Assembly: GCA_033675265.1 (NCBI GenBank)
Contig: JAUJYZ010000745.1
Coordinates: 417,501-481,500 of the forward strand
Length of the DNA stretch: 64,000 bases
Direction: 5' to 3'
From: Actinostola sp. cb2023
Lineage: Eukaryota; Cnidaria; Anthozoa; Actiniaria; Actinostolidae
The notes below the pieces were generated by a model. The model was given only the letters and a program-made list of their open reading frames with translations. It was not told the origin of the DNA and ran no database searches. Both the position numbers and the translations under genes were made by a program. Positions 36,601-50,103 of the stretch are shown here, piece by piece (positions within the stretch are counted from its first letter, which is position 1; every line of letters starts with the position of its first letter).

Positions 36601-39600
36601 GTATTTTGTGATCAAAATATCTGAACGGTTTGTTCAGATAACAGCTCTGCACTGAAGAAAACTAGTCAAACAATCAATCCTAAGCACATATAAGTTAAGA
36701 AAACTCCTTCACACAAACGTTTAAGCTACATAGAAATAAAATAATTCAAGACATTAAACATGAAGAAATGTACGGAGCGAAGCCATTGGGTTGAGTAAGT
36801 GACGTCACTGACACTTCTAAAGATTCATAAAAATGCATTACTTCCCATTGGAATTTTTGAGAAAAAAATTAACCAGTGATTGTATGGGTCTTTGCGATTA
36901 TTTCAGTGAAGTTTCAGCTAAATCAATCGTTGAACGATTTACGTACTAGTCCCCCTTTAAGAATAACAAATGAGATTGACGGCGTACGGCAGTCCAGTGA
37001 TGTGTCACGCCCGAATTAAATTATTCAGTCTCGTATACTGTGCCCAGCGTAAACCAAAACTTGGCATCGAAATTTATAAAGCTGTTCTGAATCGCTTTGT
37101 ACGTCTTAACAAAGATAGGATAGTTTGCATTTGGATTCAATACGTTTCTTCAACTTTTCATAAAATCATAGAAATATTCGACTCACGTACGAATAACAAA
37201 TGAGAGTCGGCGTACGATTACCGTACGAATAGCCACTGCATATTTTCAATTACTTACTGGCTATCTAACGGATTGTTCCCCTCAAAACACTTTACAGTCA
37301 ACGAACGTCACGCGTGAACAACTATCTTCAATTATTCAATTAACAGTTGAATGTTTGTCTGGAATATACGATTGATCAAAAGAAGATTTGAATCTAGAGT
37401 TAATTATTGGAAATATTCGATTGAATAATAGAATATTTATTTCCGTGTTCAATAAATATTTTTCCGTGTTTGTAATGTTTTTAAATCATTGACTGGGCTA
37501 GGGTCAAACGTTGCCGAACCTGTCATGCCTACTTTGAAGTTCTACAAAGAGCGGCGTCTGACTCACGGTTTGTTACGGCAGATTCTATTTGGTTCGACAG
37601 CTGCATTGTATGTTCGGCATTTCCTGCGACATTGGAGCGGCAACTGAGAATTAAGTTCGACCCTAGCCTTATAGGCATAATAACTGAAATCCCCCTGAAA
37701 TCGCTTCCTTGAGAAAAAACTGTGTCGAGACTCGAGAGTCGAGACCATGTGATTGTGTCTTGCATTGTGTCACCGTTACTCAGTTGCCGCGCTTTTAATT
37801 TATTGTTTATATGTACGTTCTGAATTATGGCAAAAAATAACATGGGAGGCTTTTATTATCCCGGAAGACCACTTCCAAGTCATATAAGAGAAGAAATTGT
37901 TACAGTACAGTACTGTGTCGGGAATGAAAAGTGCTTGTCTGCTTTTACATGTAAAACTTATCATATTATTGCTAACTTTCTCAACAAGTTTATAAAGCAT
38001 CTTTTTAAAATTTATTTTGATTCTTTATTGATTCACTTGCGAGAATTGAAGCTTGAAAGGTAAGATTAAAATCTAAGATTCGAAGATACGTAGAATTGTT
38101 TTAATTTATGAATATTCATTTAAATCTTCGAATAATCGCACAGAAAGTGTTCACGCGTGATGTTCGTTGACTGTAAAGAAGATCCAGCTTTATGTGAAAG
38201 TTTCTCGACATCGATCACTGCGGTAAAACGCTTGCTTTTTAGTGGGCGTAAAGTGAGCTCACTTCGCATCAGTTACGCCCACTAAAAAGCAAGCGTTTTA
38301 CCGCAGTGATCGATGAGTAGAAACTTTCACATAAAGCTGAATCTTCTTTAAAGTGTTTTGAGGGGAACAATCCGTCGAAAGATAGCCATGCAGTAAGTGA
38401 ATGAAAATAAGCTCCAACTTCATCACATATTGGATAGTTTTATTTCAGACAATAAATACATACAATTGCGGATTGTTTGACACGATTTCTCCGCCAAATA
38501 TGTATAACCTTCAACATTTATTGCAATTGCAGTTTAGCCAACAAAGAAATTGCCAAGAATACTCTATGTGAACTCGAAGAAAATACGAAGACGATTCATC
38601 GGAAGTTGAGCTGCTCATATTAGTAGATTCCAGGCCATCTCGGAAATATCCGCCATCTTGAAGTGGGCGTAAAATATAAAATCGCCCGTCCCGGCCCCAC
38701 CCATCCCCGTGTTCGTGTCGAAGGCTAGGTTCAAACCGACGTCAACTGATTTAGTTAATCCAGTTTTTTTTCCGATCTGAAAAGTCTACCTTATTATGGG
38801 CATGATGTGGTGTTAAAACGTCCGACCAGCTCACTTGCTTTTTACAACTCGTTGGAGCCTGATATCTAGTCGTCAGTATTCCTCGACTTGGGGTAATTTG
38901 AGAGTTGAGGCATGGTTGGGGTTCCTGTGGTTTGGGATGTTCTTTAGGGATGGCAATTTGCTTCGCGGGTGTTAAGGGTTTAGCAAAAGTATTGGTATCA
39001 ACGTCTGAAATGGTAATGCAAATACAAGTATAAGTATAAGAGTAATGTTCCAGCCTCTGTCATGGAACACATCCACGTAATTGTGCTGTAAACGCTTATT
39101 ATTATCAACTCTTTCTCAAGACTACTTTCACCCACATGATCGCACAATGCCTACTGAACTAAATACAAAAACTCAACACTTGAAAAAAGAAAACAAAGAA
39201 CCATTGTTGCAAGCTTCGTGGACCTTTTCGTAGTTTCCCAGAATGCTTCATGATTCTGCGCGCGGAAGCGAGGTCAGGGTACAAAATAGATCGAAAAATA
39301 GTAAGAGAATGAAGAAATTCATTTAGAAAACTTAGACTTTTAAGTTAAAAGTGCGTAAGAAGAATTACAAAGATAGATGCAAATTGCTTGAGACTCAAGC
39401 AAAGAAAACAGTTTTTTCCTGTTCTTGATTAGCTACAGTAATTATATTTTCCTCAATACACGATCAATTCTAAATATTTTTATCCCCTGACCTCGCTTGT
39501 GCGCACAGAATCCTGCAGCATTCTGGGAAACTATGAAAAGGTGCATGGAAAAAACGTGCACTCTTCACACCTTGGAAATTCATGGGAAATTTCCAAAGTT

Positions 39601-42600
39601 TGAAGATTGCGCGTTTTTTCCCACTAGCGCTATCACCTCTTTCAACAACTACGGCCTGACCAAACAACAAACCTTTCTTCTCTTTTAAATCATCTTGAAA
39701 CCCAATCACGGTAGAGCCAAGTGTATATTGCGGCTTTGAAGGGGTGAGCAGTAAGTGTAGCTGCGTGTTGTCTGGTTTACCAAAAAGAGAAGGCCTGGGA
39801 CAGTCAACCAGGGTCTTTAACGACTTGGTACCAGTATAGTATATGGATGCACGCTTTGAAGGCTGTAAAAGTTAGACATCATTTATATGTCATCATTATC
39901 ATCATCATATTCATCATCATCATCATCATCATCAGCGTGCAGATAAAGTGTTTGATTACTGACCTTTTCATCATATATACATGTAGACTGTCTCTTCGAT
40001 GAACCAAAACCCATTGTCCGAGTAGACGCCAGCGTGTGTCTTGATGATGAGATTTGTCTGTTTTCAATGCCTTTGTTAGTGAGGATACTTTGAAGAGCCA
40101 TCGCATCAGGTTTAAAGGAAATCTCATCGTCATCACCATCATCTATAAGTAATCACGTACATTTACGTCCATCACTGGTCATATTTTTCTCCAGTCCTAC
40201 TCGTTAAACATAGACACAGGTAACCCACACATACCTTTCATTACTACAGCATCCTGGATACCGACAACAGTCGAACCTACATTGTATTGACTCTTGATAG
40301 GTTTACTGGGAGGGACCGTGCACGTGGCTTGTTCAATCCCTCTGTTTTGTGGTCGACCAATGAGAGAGGGTATCGAGGGATCTGGTAGTGTCTTTGTTGA
40401 TTTAGTACCATTATAATATATAGATGTACGCTTGGATTGCTGAAAGACAGACAATGTACATATATGATTTAACAAAAGGAATATTGTCTGTAAAATGTTA
40501 TGTACATGTATTGGGCTTCCTGTGTCGAGCTAGAAAGCATGAAATATCCATTTGAGTCACCTTTTCATCAAACAGAGACTGCCTCTTTGATGAACCAAAT
40601 GCCATTGACCTGGTAGACGCCAGCGTGTGTCTTGATGATGATATTTGTCTATTTTCAATGCCTTTGTTATCGAGAATACTTTGCAGAGCCATCGCATCAG
40701 GTTTAAAGGAGATCTCATCGTCATCATCTATAAATAATATAGACAAAAGATGACATTGGATAAATTCCCAGTTAAGGCCATTATCAGCGGAAAACACTCA
40801 CAGACAGCTAGCGAGCATTTGCTGATGCAGGGCCGTAGCCACCAGTATGGTTGGTCTGGTTTCAACCGGACCACTTTTCGAATCAAACAGGGTGTTGGGG
40901 GATGATGTGTGTGATTATATTATTTTTTTCCCGATTTTGAAAACCGGACCACTCAAAAACTGGCGGCTATGGTCCTTGTGTGATGAAAAGTACTGCTTAT
41001 AAGTATGTTCAGGTTAGGAACATGTTTTGCATGGAATCTGCATGGAGTCTGCATGATGTACAGTACATAGATTTTTTACAACATAGTCAGAGCACTGGCA
41101 TAAAAAATTGAAACCACCAGTCTGGGAGTTCTCACTACATGTACAATCATGTAAATGTATGTAGCTTGCGAAAAACACTGCCTTCAGCCACCTTACATAC
41201 AAGTACTGTACATGTACATTCATTATTATCGTACCTTGGTTTTTCAAAGCTCCTTGTTTAGAGTTACACAAGTTTTGTGACTTTGTAATCTCAATGTCAT
41301 GACGCTTTAGTTGTTCTTTGTGATTAATATATTCATTAGAAACACTGTTTGGTGCTTCTGGCTTGCAGAGTATATCCTTATTAATCCCAGTATAATAAAT
41401 AGATGTTCGCTTGGTTGAAAGTCCAGTGATCGTATTCTGTTTACTGCAACAAAATATCAAAATAATGTTATGTTCAATTGCAATGTACATGTTTTTATAT
41501 GTACATTGTATCTCAAGGTGCGGGCAGACACATGGTGCAACATTGCATGCAATATTGCTGGCAATTTTGTTGCAGCGTGTGTCCACCCATGAAATTGATT
41601 GCTTGCAATTGACTAGCGTGCGCTAATACGACGTAATTTGTTGCTCGCAAGACACACGGTGCAACATTTCGTGCAACATTCCCTGCAATATGTATTGTTG
41701 CAGCGTGTGTCCACCTCTGCAACATGTTGTGTGCAATGTTGCAGAAGTGGAATCGAGTCCTACTTCTGCAACATTGCGAGCAACAAATTACGTCGTATTA
41801 GTGCACGCTAGAGCAATCAGTTTCATGGGTGGACACACGCTGCAACAAAATTGCCAGCAATATTGCACACAATGTTGCAATACCGTGTGTCTGCACTTTT
41901 AGACCTGCAACATTGCACGCAATTGCATGTTGCAGAGGTGGACACACGCTGCGACACTACATGTTGCAGGGAATGTTGCATGAAATGTTGCACCATGTGT
42001 CCGCACCTTCAAGCTATTTTGATGTTGGTGGGAGGTATGCCTAGTATCGGCTCTGGAAATTTATTTATCACATTGAATATATTTAACATACACACCTTTG
42101 TTGTGGTGCAGCAAATGTTGCACGTGTCGTTGCAGGTTCGTGACTCTCTTGCACCTAAACCAAGCAGAAAGAGTTTGTATGTACAGTGAGTTTAGTACAT
42201 CTACATCTGTAGAGGGTACATTTTGTAGGTCGTATTTGAGTGGAGTGACTATGATTATTAATTTTCTCTTTGTATGCAATACAGTAAATAATAATAATAA
42301 AATTCTTAAAACGTATCACACAGGAGTCTTGATGCTTTTAGCCTGCAGTTTCCTGGTGGTTTTTACAACCAATGTTAGGTATTATATCAGGGCCGTAGCC
42401 ACTAGACCAGACCACTTTTCGAATAAAACAGTTTCAATTTATTTACATTTTTAATTATTTGGATATTTTTTATGAAAAACAAAGTTTGAAAACCGGACCA
42501 CTCAAAAACTGATCGGACCACTCAAAAGCTGGTGGCTACGGCACTGTATAATTTATGTATATATTATGTACCTCAATTCCAGTATTACTGAGGATTCCCT

Positions 42601-43321
42601 GCAAAGCCTTTGGATCAATTTGAAAATCATCTTCTACAGGTAACTCCTTTGTCCTAGTAGATATGTTTGATTGGTGTACATGTATGTTGCTTGCAGTCAG
42701 CACAAAAGGCTTCACCTGCCAACAACAGTAACAATAACACATGTGTAAATTAAGTTCATTTTATACATATATAGTGTACATGGAATGTCTCTCTACATGT
42801 ACAGTCAATTGCAAAAATTATGGCCGCTACGAAGTATCAGTATATCAATATATCGGGTGCATTATGGGTAATTAAATAATCGAAAATTCCCCTTAAAGCG
42901 GGTTAACGCCAGCAAAGTTGGTAGAAATATTTAGTATAATGTTTATTTTAGTCTTACGTTTGTTGTTTGTCAATTTTGCTTCATTTAATAGTATTAGTGA
43001 TGCACCCGATATATTGATATATTGATATACCGTGGCGGCCAGAATTTTTGCAAATGACTGTACATTGTACATGTGTATAATATATTTGGGCCCATTTCCC
43101 ATCAGCATGTACATGTACAACATACAAATGTACCTGGCCAACACTGACTGAAGGGTTTATATGGCAAATTTACAGCATATCATCTTCTCCAATAAATGTA
43201 GTTCTAACTAAATATATACAATGTATCTGTTCATACATTATTATACCATACGTGGCATGGTTCAACGTCTTGTCAAATGCTTGCTTTTAGAGATATCCAA
43301 GAAAAATATATGCTGCACATT

Positions 43322-43362
<41 letters not shown>

Positions 43363-45909
43363 CTTAAATGAGGATGTCTAGATCACTATAGAGTGCTTTT
43401 CACTAAGGTCCTAAAAGAAAATGACAACTGAAAATGAAATAAATAATTACAATTATAAAACTAATTGTGATGTTACACAGTTTGCAAATACCGTAGAATC
43501 CCGGTTATAAGTCCCCCGGTTATAAGTTCCCCGGTTATAAGTCCCCCCGATTATACATTGTAAGCCCACCTGTCTGCTAACATAAATTTTCTCCCAGTCA
43601 AAAAGAACAACAAACCATTTTGTACACACCTTTGTATTTGTTTTCTTAGTAACAGCTTTTCCCTAATCACACAAAACATGGACATTAAAAAGTATTATTA
43701 TTATTAAATTATAATTATTATTAAAATTATAATTTTTTTCTCAAAGTCACTGAATGCATACATACATGTGCACATGTAAAACTAACAACTTGACAGCAAG
43801 TGACTTGTGATTAAAACACAAATTCTCCTTTCAAATACATGTATGTTATATTTATAATATATAATAATGCATGTACATAATAATAATATTAATAATAACA
43901 ATTATTGTTTCACTATAAGCAAATAACATACATGTATAATGATTGTACCTTTTGGAACTGGCTATTCCATTTGTTATGCAGTTTGGAAAAGTCAGGTGCT
44001 GGGTTTGCTTTAATTAATCTTCGTTTATTCTAGATACAATTTAATAACATCAATATTACATCATTGTACTGATCGACCACAGGGAAGTACATGTAGCTTA
44101 CTGTAGGTATGCTTCGTGCCATATGGTAATGGTGCCGTGTGGTGACCGTGCCATGTCCAAGCATTCTGATTGGTTGAACAATTATTTTGCATGTCGTATT
44201 AATTTATTGGTTGAACTACATTATTTTGTAGATGTCTTTGATTTTCCCACTCATTACAAAAATGACTGTACGATCAAATTGCGATCATTAGGTGCGAGCA
44301 ATTCGTGAGCAAGGTGCGAACAAATCGCGAGCATTGTTCGTGATCTGATCGCGCAAATATCATGATAAATGTACATATGTTTCTGTTAAGTGCTATGAAC
44401 AATAATATTGATGCTAATAGCGCTATATAAATAAATTATTATTATTAATTCTGGGCTGCACTGTATACTACAGGTACATGTACATGACTTGTATAACTTA
44501 CAGTTACTGCATGCATGTACATGTTAAGTTTATTACGTTTTGTATTCTACATACATGTACATACATTTACATGTATACATGTAACCCAATATACTCATAT
44601 CACTAGTTTGTTTTGGATAGAGTGCATGGCATTAGCAGAGTATACCCAGAACAAATTAAGGTAAAGAGAAGGAATGAACACAGATTTAAAATAGTGATCT
44701 TACTGGTTCAGTGTTTTCCTTTCCTCCAGCTTTTGTGACATTTTTGATCCGCCGAGGTTTCACATTAGAAGTTCTGCAAGAAAAGTTGAATCTAAGTTGT
44801 TTGTACCATGATTAGTCTATAGTCTCCTCAGCCATTGCCTTTGTCGTCATGCAATATGCTACGTCATGTACTTCAGGGACCGCAGAAAGGGTGGACCCCA
44901 AATGGGGCAGGGCCTATTTTCTAGCTTTTGTAGCATCAGCATATTTCATTAGTCCACCTCCAAGCAAGACTGACTCTCTGTGGTCCCTCTACGGCAAAGG
45001 AAACTCTAAGATTGCATATTTGTACATGTACCACAATAAATTCAGTCGTCAATATTATACATTACATTTATATTAGGTTTGCATGGATATTAAGTTCAAT
45101 ATGTAGCCACATATAATTTCACTGTATATTTGATTTCAGTGCATCAAGTAGGGGAATTACAATAAGGGTACATATACCTTTTCCTGGCTGTTATTAATGT
45201 CGAGCTTGAACCAAATTGTTTGGATTTGATGCTGAATAACAAAATGTCAGATTTCAGGATCATAAAGCAATGTAATATGGTAATTAAATCACCCATTGGC
45301 ATTGATATATAATCCTCTAAACCCTCTACTCTACTTCTCTAGTAAGCTTATAGTAGTCTTAAGATTTGTCTACATCAGTAAATGCTTCAGACAGCAGTTA
45401 ACTAGATTGAAACCCTCCATATCTGTTTCTCGATGAACATTTTGATTTGATGTTTATAAAGTCAGACAGTATTAAAGTCTCGACAGAAATCTCTGCTCGC
45501 AGGCCGTCATATTTTAAATTAAGGCTTACTGCTCGACTCTTCGAGTGACTTTGTGAGCCAAGAAAGCTACATAAAATTTGTAGATCGAACTATCATAACT
45601 GTATGACGTACGATCCCAAATGAAAGTTTACACATTTGGATCCTTACAATCATCGTACTATCTTCTGTTTATATCTGGGGAATTTGTCCTTCTCAAATGT
45701 TGGAGTTTTCTCACCAGAAATGTTGAAAACATTTCAATTTTTCCAGTCGAAAACTCCACCTTTCTTGACTAACCTTCGAGTTTTTTCGTTGATCTTTTTG
45801 TTTTTCGTAAGTGCTGCTTCTCCTGCAGTAGGCATTTTTACAAATACCTTTGGAGCTTTTCTCTTGAGGTTTCTATCGTAATCGGGAAAAGAATATCGAC
45901 GAAAATCAT
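32422..45909 (-). CDS. TROAP: tastin (TROAP)-like multi-exon gene
   Basis: Exons with matching GT-AG sites and phases are 45909-45848 (start uncertain), 45231-45178, 44773-44704, 44029-43949, 43662-43630, 42715-42572, 42154-42096, 41443-41235, 40727-40561, 40439-40235, 40142-39964, 39862-39673, 39004-38790, 35263-35079 and 33675-32422. They encode about 1,030 residues. An N-terminal KEN box (GGKENTEP) and an NPAPDFSKLHNKW segment are followed by repeated DP-type ALQ(G/S)IL..GIE and SKR(T/A)SIYY(T/N)G modules, then VSWSDVLTP, VLAMKLFSEDE, a helix LELEELERQVLEDLELFE, and a C-terminal TNPLTKLF motif. Order and motifs match my recollection of vertebrate tastin, a microtubule/spindle-associated protein; KEN implies APC/C turnover. 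Exon 35263-35079 has a frame conflict. AATAAA lies about 16 nt after the stop (complement of 32401-32406). Confidence 0.65.
33758..34142. mobile_element. MITE in a TROAP-like intron
   Basis: ATTACAGCGCGTTTCACAT and GACAATCGGGTTCCGAAG on the left are inverted at 34108-34141. Inner CTTCGGAAGTTCACAACG is inverted at about 34055-34080. Antisense ORFs of 66-152 codons in it are shadows. Confidence 0.85.
34468..35038. mobile_element. 570-bp MITE with CAGGAATCTCTATTAAAGCG ends
   Basis: The left end and the right end (CTGCATGAATAGAGGTTCCACTG) are inverse-related, and inner GAAAGTGCCCATGAAACGAA is inverted at about 34950-34972. Subterminal TTTAGCGGCCA motifs are shared with the 31336 element. The right edge stops about 40 bp from the donor site of the exon at 35263-35079. 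Confidence 0.75.
36403..36961. mobile_element. nested MITE, about 190-bp arms
   Basis: CTTAAAGGGGGACTAGTACG through GTGACGTCACTTACTCAACC is inverted at 36783-36961. It interrupts the left half of the 35968-38687 fold-back. A related, degraded end lies at about 48637-48785. Confidence 0.85.
38178..38346. mobile_element. nested hairpin inside the right half of the fold-back
   Basis: GAAGATCCAGCTTTATGTGA and ATCGATCACTGCGGTAAAAC..TTTTTAGTGGGCGTAA are exactly or nearly inverted up to 38346. The loop is about 15-20 bases around TGAGCTCACTTCGCATC. The corresponding place in the left arm lacks it. Confidence 0.8.
39222..39542. mobile_element. fold-back MITE in a TROAP-like intron
   Basis: CCTTTTCGTAGTTTCCCAGA..GATTCTGCGCGCGGAAGCGAGGTCAGGG is repeated inverted at 39484-39542, leaving an AT-rich core. 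Confidence 0.75.
40828..40978. mobile_element. MITE with CAGGGCCGTAGCCACCAG ends
   Basis: The left end is mirrored by CTGGCGGCTATGGTCCTTG. An internal CCGGACCACTCAAAAACTG segment is shared with the related copy at 42388-42546, also within this gene. Confidence 0.75.
41513..42010. mobile_element. GCAACATT-rich palindromic MITE
   Basis: CAAGGTGCGGGCAGACACAT..GGTGCAACATT on the left is inverted at about 41985-42012, with many internal inverted blocks (GGACACACGCTGCAACAAAATTGCCAGCAA matching TTGCTGGCAATTTTGTTGCAGCG, both shorter than the full arms). It lies between two coding exons of the TROAP-like gene. Short ORFs are shadows. Confidence 0.8.
42388..42546. mobile_element. second CAGGGCCGTAGCCAC MITE copy
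   Basis: Ends CAGGGCCGTAGCCACTAGAC and GCTGGTGGCTACGGCACTG are inverse. The right end lies about 25 bp from the donor of exon 42715-42572. Confidence 0.75.
43326..43362. repeat. (AAT)n microsatellite
   Basis: About 12 AAT units in an intron of the TROAP-like gene. Confidence 0.95.
43494..43556. repeat. 16-bp tandem repeat CCGGTTATAAGTCCCC
   Basis: Three and a half copies. The end style resembles the AAGCGCCCC-type repeats at 50440-50870, with a base-paired terminal block repeated in tandem. Confidence 0.7.
44107..44175. mobile_element. remnant of the CGTGCCGTG MITE family
   Basis: TATGGTAATGGTGCCGTGTG..GACCGTGCCATGTCCAAGCATTCTGATTGGTTGA resembles the internal part of the copy at 49164-49316. 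Termini are not recognisable. Confidence 0.5.
44385..44455. repeat. short dispersed repeat tail GCGCTATATAAATAA
   Basis: GTTAAGTGCTATGAACAATA..TAGCGCTATATAAATAAATT followed by ATT units resembles 1714-1778. Probably the tail of a short interspersed element; class not assigned. Confidence 0.45.
44873..44998. repeat. possible MITE with AGGGACCGCAGAAAG ends
   Basis: CAGGGACCGCAGAAAG and CTCTGTGGTCCCTCTA are imperfect inverse ends in an intron of the TROAP-like gene. Confidence 0.4.
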
Positions 45910-47633
<1,724 letters not shown>

Positions 47634-47952
47634 TGACCACACCCCTTGGTCAAAAAAAAAAATGGTAAACCCTCCCCCGAAATTTGTACAAAATGTGTAC
47701 ATTTTGTGGAAGATATTTTTATCGTAGCGAAAAAAGGTTTGGATATGTTAATAAACATACTACCAGGATACTAAAAATGCAAAAACATCAACCTCGCAAA
47801 ATTTCATCATAGTAGCACTTATTCAATATAGCATGATGGACACCCAAACGAAGTAGGGGGATGGGAACTGGCAAACTATTCTGTGTCATTCTGTGTTCCC
47901 CCTCCCGACTCCCCCAAAGGACTGGCTGCCTACATTAGCTATTGGTCTTCTA

Positions 47953-48200
47953 GAGGGTCTGAATGGGGGAGTCTGTATGTCTGTTGTCAGTAGTAAAATA
48001 TTTGGTCATTTATCAGTTGTCAGTTAAATTTTTGCCTTGTCAGTTAAACGTTAGTTAACTATTAACTGGCCATATCCTGTTTTGAACAATTGAATCTGTT
48101 TGATACTTCGATTGTCAGTTGTCAGTTGAGTTTTATTTGTCAGTTAACAGTTATTTTTAAAGCCGTTTGTCAGTAGTCAGTTAACCCCATTCAGACCCTC
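47953..48200. mobile_element. MITE with GAGGGTCTGAATGGGG ends
   Basis: Exact 16-bp inverse ends. The interior consists largely of GTCAGTTGTCAGTTAA-type tandem motifs. It lies in an intron of the AKR7 gene, where the missing exon would be expected. Confidence 0.8.
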
Positions 48201-48636
48201 CTTCTAGGCAGGGCCAGCGGAGCAACCTTAAAAGTGGTGGCGCTAAAAAATGTCTTCCGTACAAGGGTCACAAATTTCCTTAAATATTTTACTACCTGTG
48301 GACAAAAACGTGGTGGGGCTATAGCCCCACTAACCCTTCCCCCTCCGTGGGCCCTTCTAGGCCCTCCCCATTCCATACGTTGGGCATGAATTATACATAC
48401 ATATACCAGGTGTTCGGCATCTACAAACTGTACATGTAATTCTCATTTTAAATCCCAATTCCCCATAGATATCAGGGTCGTTACTGGCATAAGCCTATCT
48501 TTGATATATTGGAGAGAGTGAAATATAAACTGGATGAACTTTACGGCACAGGAAGTGTTAGCCTGACTGAAGCTTCTCTGAAGTGGATGTTTCATCATTC
48601 CAAGCTGTCTGGTTGGAGGTACAGTGGGTAACGCTT

Positions 48637-48785
48637 ATAGGGGGAATAGCACGTAAAATTCGTCCGAATTTTAAATTCTCTCGAAAGCAGTGCCATTACA
48701 ATCTTTGACGAAACGCTTGGGAAATATTTCATATTTTCCACTAATTTATAACATTCAGTCGATTTTTTTGGAGTAAGTGACGTCA
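48637..48785. mobile_element. degraded copy related to the 36403-36961 MITE
   Basis: TAGGGGGAATAGCACGTAAA and AGTAAGTGACGTCACGGATA are diverged versions of the terminal and subterminal parts of that element. Confidence 0.5.
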
Positions 48786-48802
48786 CGGATACAAAGGCAA
48801 GG

Positions 48803-48913
48803 TCTTCATGTAGCTGCACAAATTGTCCTGGCTATTGTTTTTTTATGTGAAAACAATTCATAGAACGACAATAGAACAATAGCCAGGACTTTTGTGCGGC
48901 GACACGAAGACCT
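48803..48913. repeat. imperfect hairpin around AACAATAG motifs
   Basis: AAGGTCTTCATGTAGCTGCA..TCCTGGCTATTGTT is inverted at ACAATAGCCAGGACTTTTGTGC..ACACGAAGACCTGA. Confidence 0.65.
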
Positions 48914-49163
48914 GACCGACTGAAATTCACGGGCCGATTAGGCGACACCTCAGTAATGGCGGACAGCGATTTTTAGGCTGTTTTATATTGATTTTTTCAG
49001 CGCCATCTCACTTAAATTACATGATCAATTACATGATCAAATACTGTTTCCTTAGACAAGGTCATTCTTGGTGCGTCTAATTTGGATCAACTTGAGAAGA
49101 ACTTCAAAGCATCCAAGCAAGGGGCTCTTCACGAAGGTATCATTACCGTTAGGAGCTCTAGTT

Positions 49164-49316
49164 ATAGAGTCGTTTTCAAACGGAATCGAAAGATATTCTA
49201 TTCAACCAATCATAGCGCGCAAAATCATTGCTCAACCAATCAGAATGCTTGGACACGGCACGGTCACTGCACGGTACCGTAACTACAGTACATCCCACTC
49301 ACACGTAAAAAATTGA
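49164..49316. mobile_element. diverged copy of the TAGAGTCGTTTTCG MITE
   Basis: TATAGAGTCGTTTTC begins the left end; CGGCACGGTCACTGCACGGTACCGTAAC lies near a right end reading CATCCCACTCACACG. It sits between the last two AKR7 exons. Confidence 0.65.
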
Positions 49317-49439
49317 CAGGATTTTTCTCTTTTTCCCACTTTTTATTTCGTTTCTTTTATCTTCCAGATGTTGTAAAGGTTTTCGATGAGGGATGGATAC
49401 ACATGAAAGGACTTTGCCCTGATTACAATCGATAAATGA

Positions 49440-50100
49440 TCTACCGGCAAATATCATCAGACTAGCGTTTGTTAGTAATAGAACTAATATAGAGCTAATC
49501 CTGGCAATCAGAGGTAGCAATATATATATAATATGGCATTGCCAGAACATCAATAAAGAACATAAATTAGTAAAGAAACTGTTAATTGTTTTCACGTGTC
49601 CTAACACTCATCTCACTATGGGTGGGGGACACGACTCTCACACTCTTATTCTTATTCTAGTCCGGCGGTAATGGAGCTATTCCATGTACAATCGTAAGTT
49701 TTGTATAAATAAACTGATTACAGTTAGTCACCGCCATCGACTGGGTCATTCTGTTTGGATCAGTGTCATCAGTTGGATCAGCTGTGATACTCTGATGTAG
49801 TGACCGCAATTCATCTCGCTTGTCGGAGCTTTGCTGGTGTGCTTTTCCAATGTTTTTTTCTCTAGAAGAATGTAGAAGGCAAATGCCGGGAGAAGGCAAA
49901 ATGGAACACGCAAGCAGCTATCACCTTTCGGGGAGCTGCAAACAGCCACAATGTCAATGCTGTTCTATCAAACATTCTAAAACTCATTAATAATTCATGA
50001 GCTATTAGGCCAATGGGAGCTGACCATTTGGTCAGGTGCATGGACCTTTATACCCCCATACATACAGACCTGCCAGGCCTGTTTTTTAGTTGTAGAACTG
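49440..50100. other. 3' flank of AKR7, no further gene seen
   Basis: The AKR7 polyadenylation signal AATAAA is at 49552-49557. A minus ORF of 80 codons (49657-49899) has no recognised motif. Confidence 0.4.
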
Positions 50101-50103
50101 ATT

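Larger units (their letters stand above)
35968..38687. mobile_element. 2.7-kb fold-back element filling a TROAP-like intron
   Basis: GGGCGATTTTATATTTTACG..CACTTCAAGATGGCGGATAT at the left is inverted at the right end. The match runs about 300 bp inward (35968-36265 with 38405-38687) to AAGCTCCAAC. A further inverted match links 37250-37330 to about 38130-38385. The spacer contains the nested elements at 36403-36961 and 38178-38346. No transposase-like frame was found, so the element is non-autonomous. Confidence 0.85.
39673..42715 (-). repeat. TROAP: tandemly duplicated exon pairs within the TROAP-like gene
   Basis: Exons 40727-40561 and 40142-39964 are about 90% identical (both DEISFKPDAMALQSIL, NKGIENRQISSSRHTLAS). 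Exons 40439-40235 and 39862-39673 are also related (SKR(T/A)SIYY(N/T)GTKS..K(T)L, and (V/L)GSTV(V/I)G(I/F)QD). A more diverged third pair is 42715-42572 plus 42154-42096, with 41443-41235. Phases are conserved within pairs, so each duplication preserves the frame. Confidence 0.8.

Noticed and set aside
37529..37843. 104-codon minus ORF inside the 2.7-kb fold-back
   Set aside because: No transposase-like motif, no conserved residues recognised, and overlapping alternative frames are also open.
45636..45881. 81-codon plus ORF
   Set aside because: Lies antisense to the proposed first TROAP-like exon and has low-complexity hydrophobic content without support.
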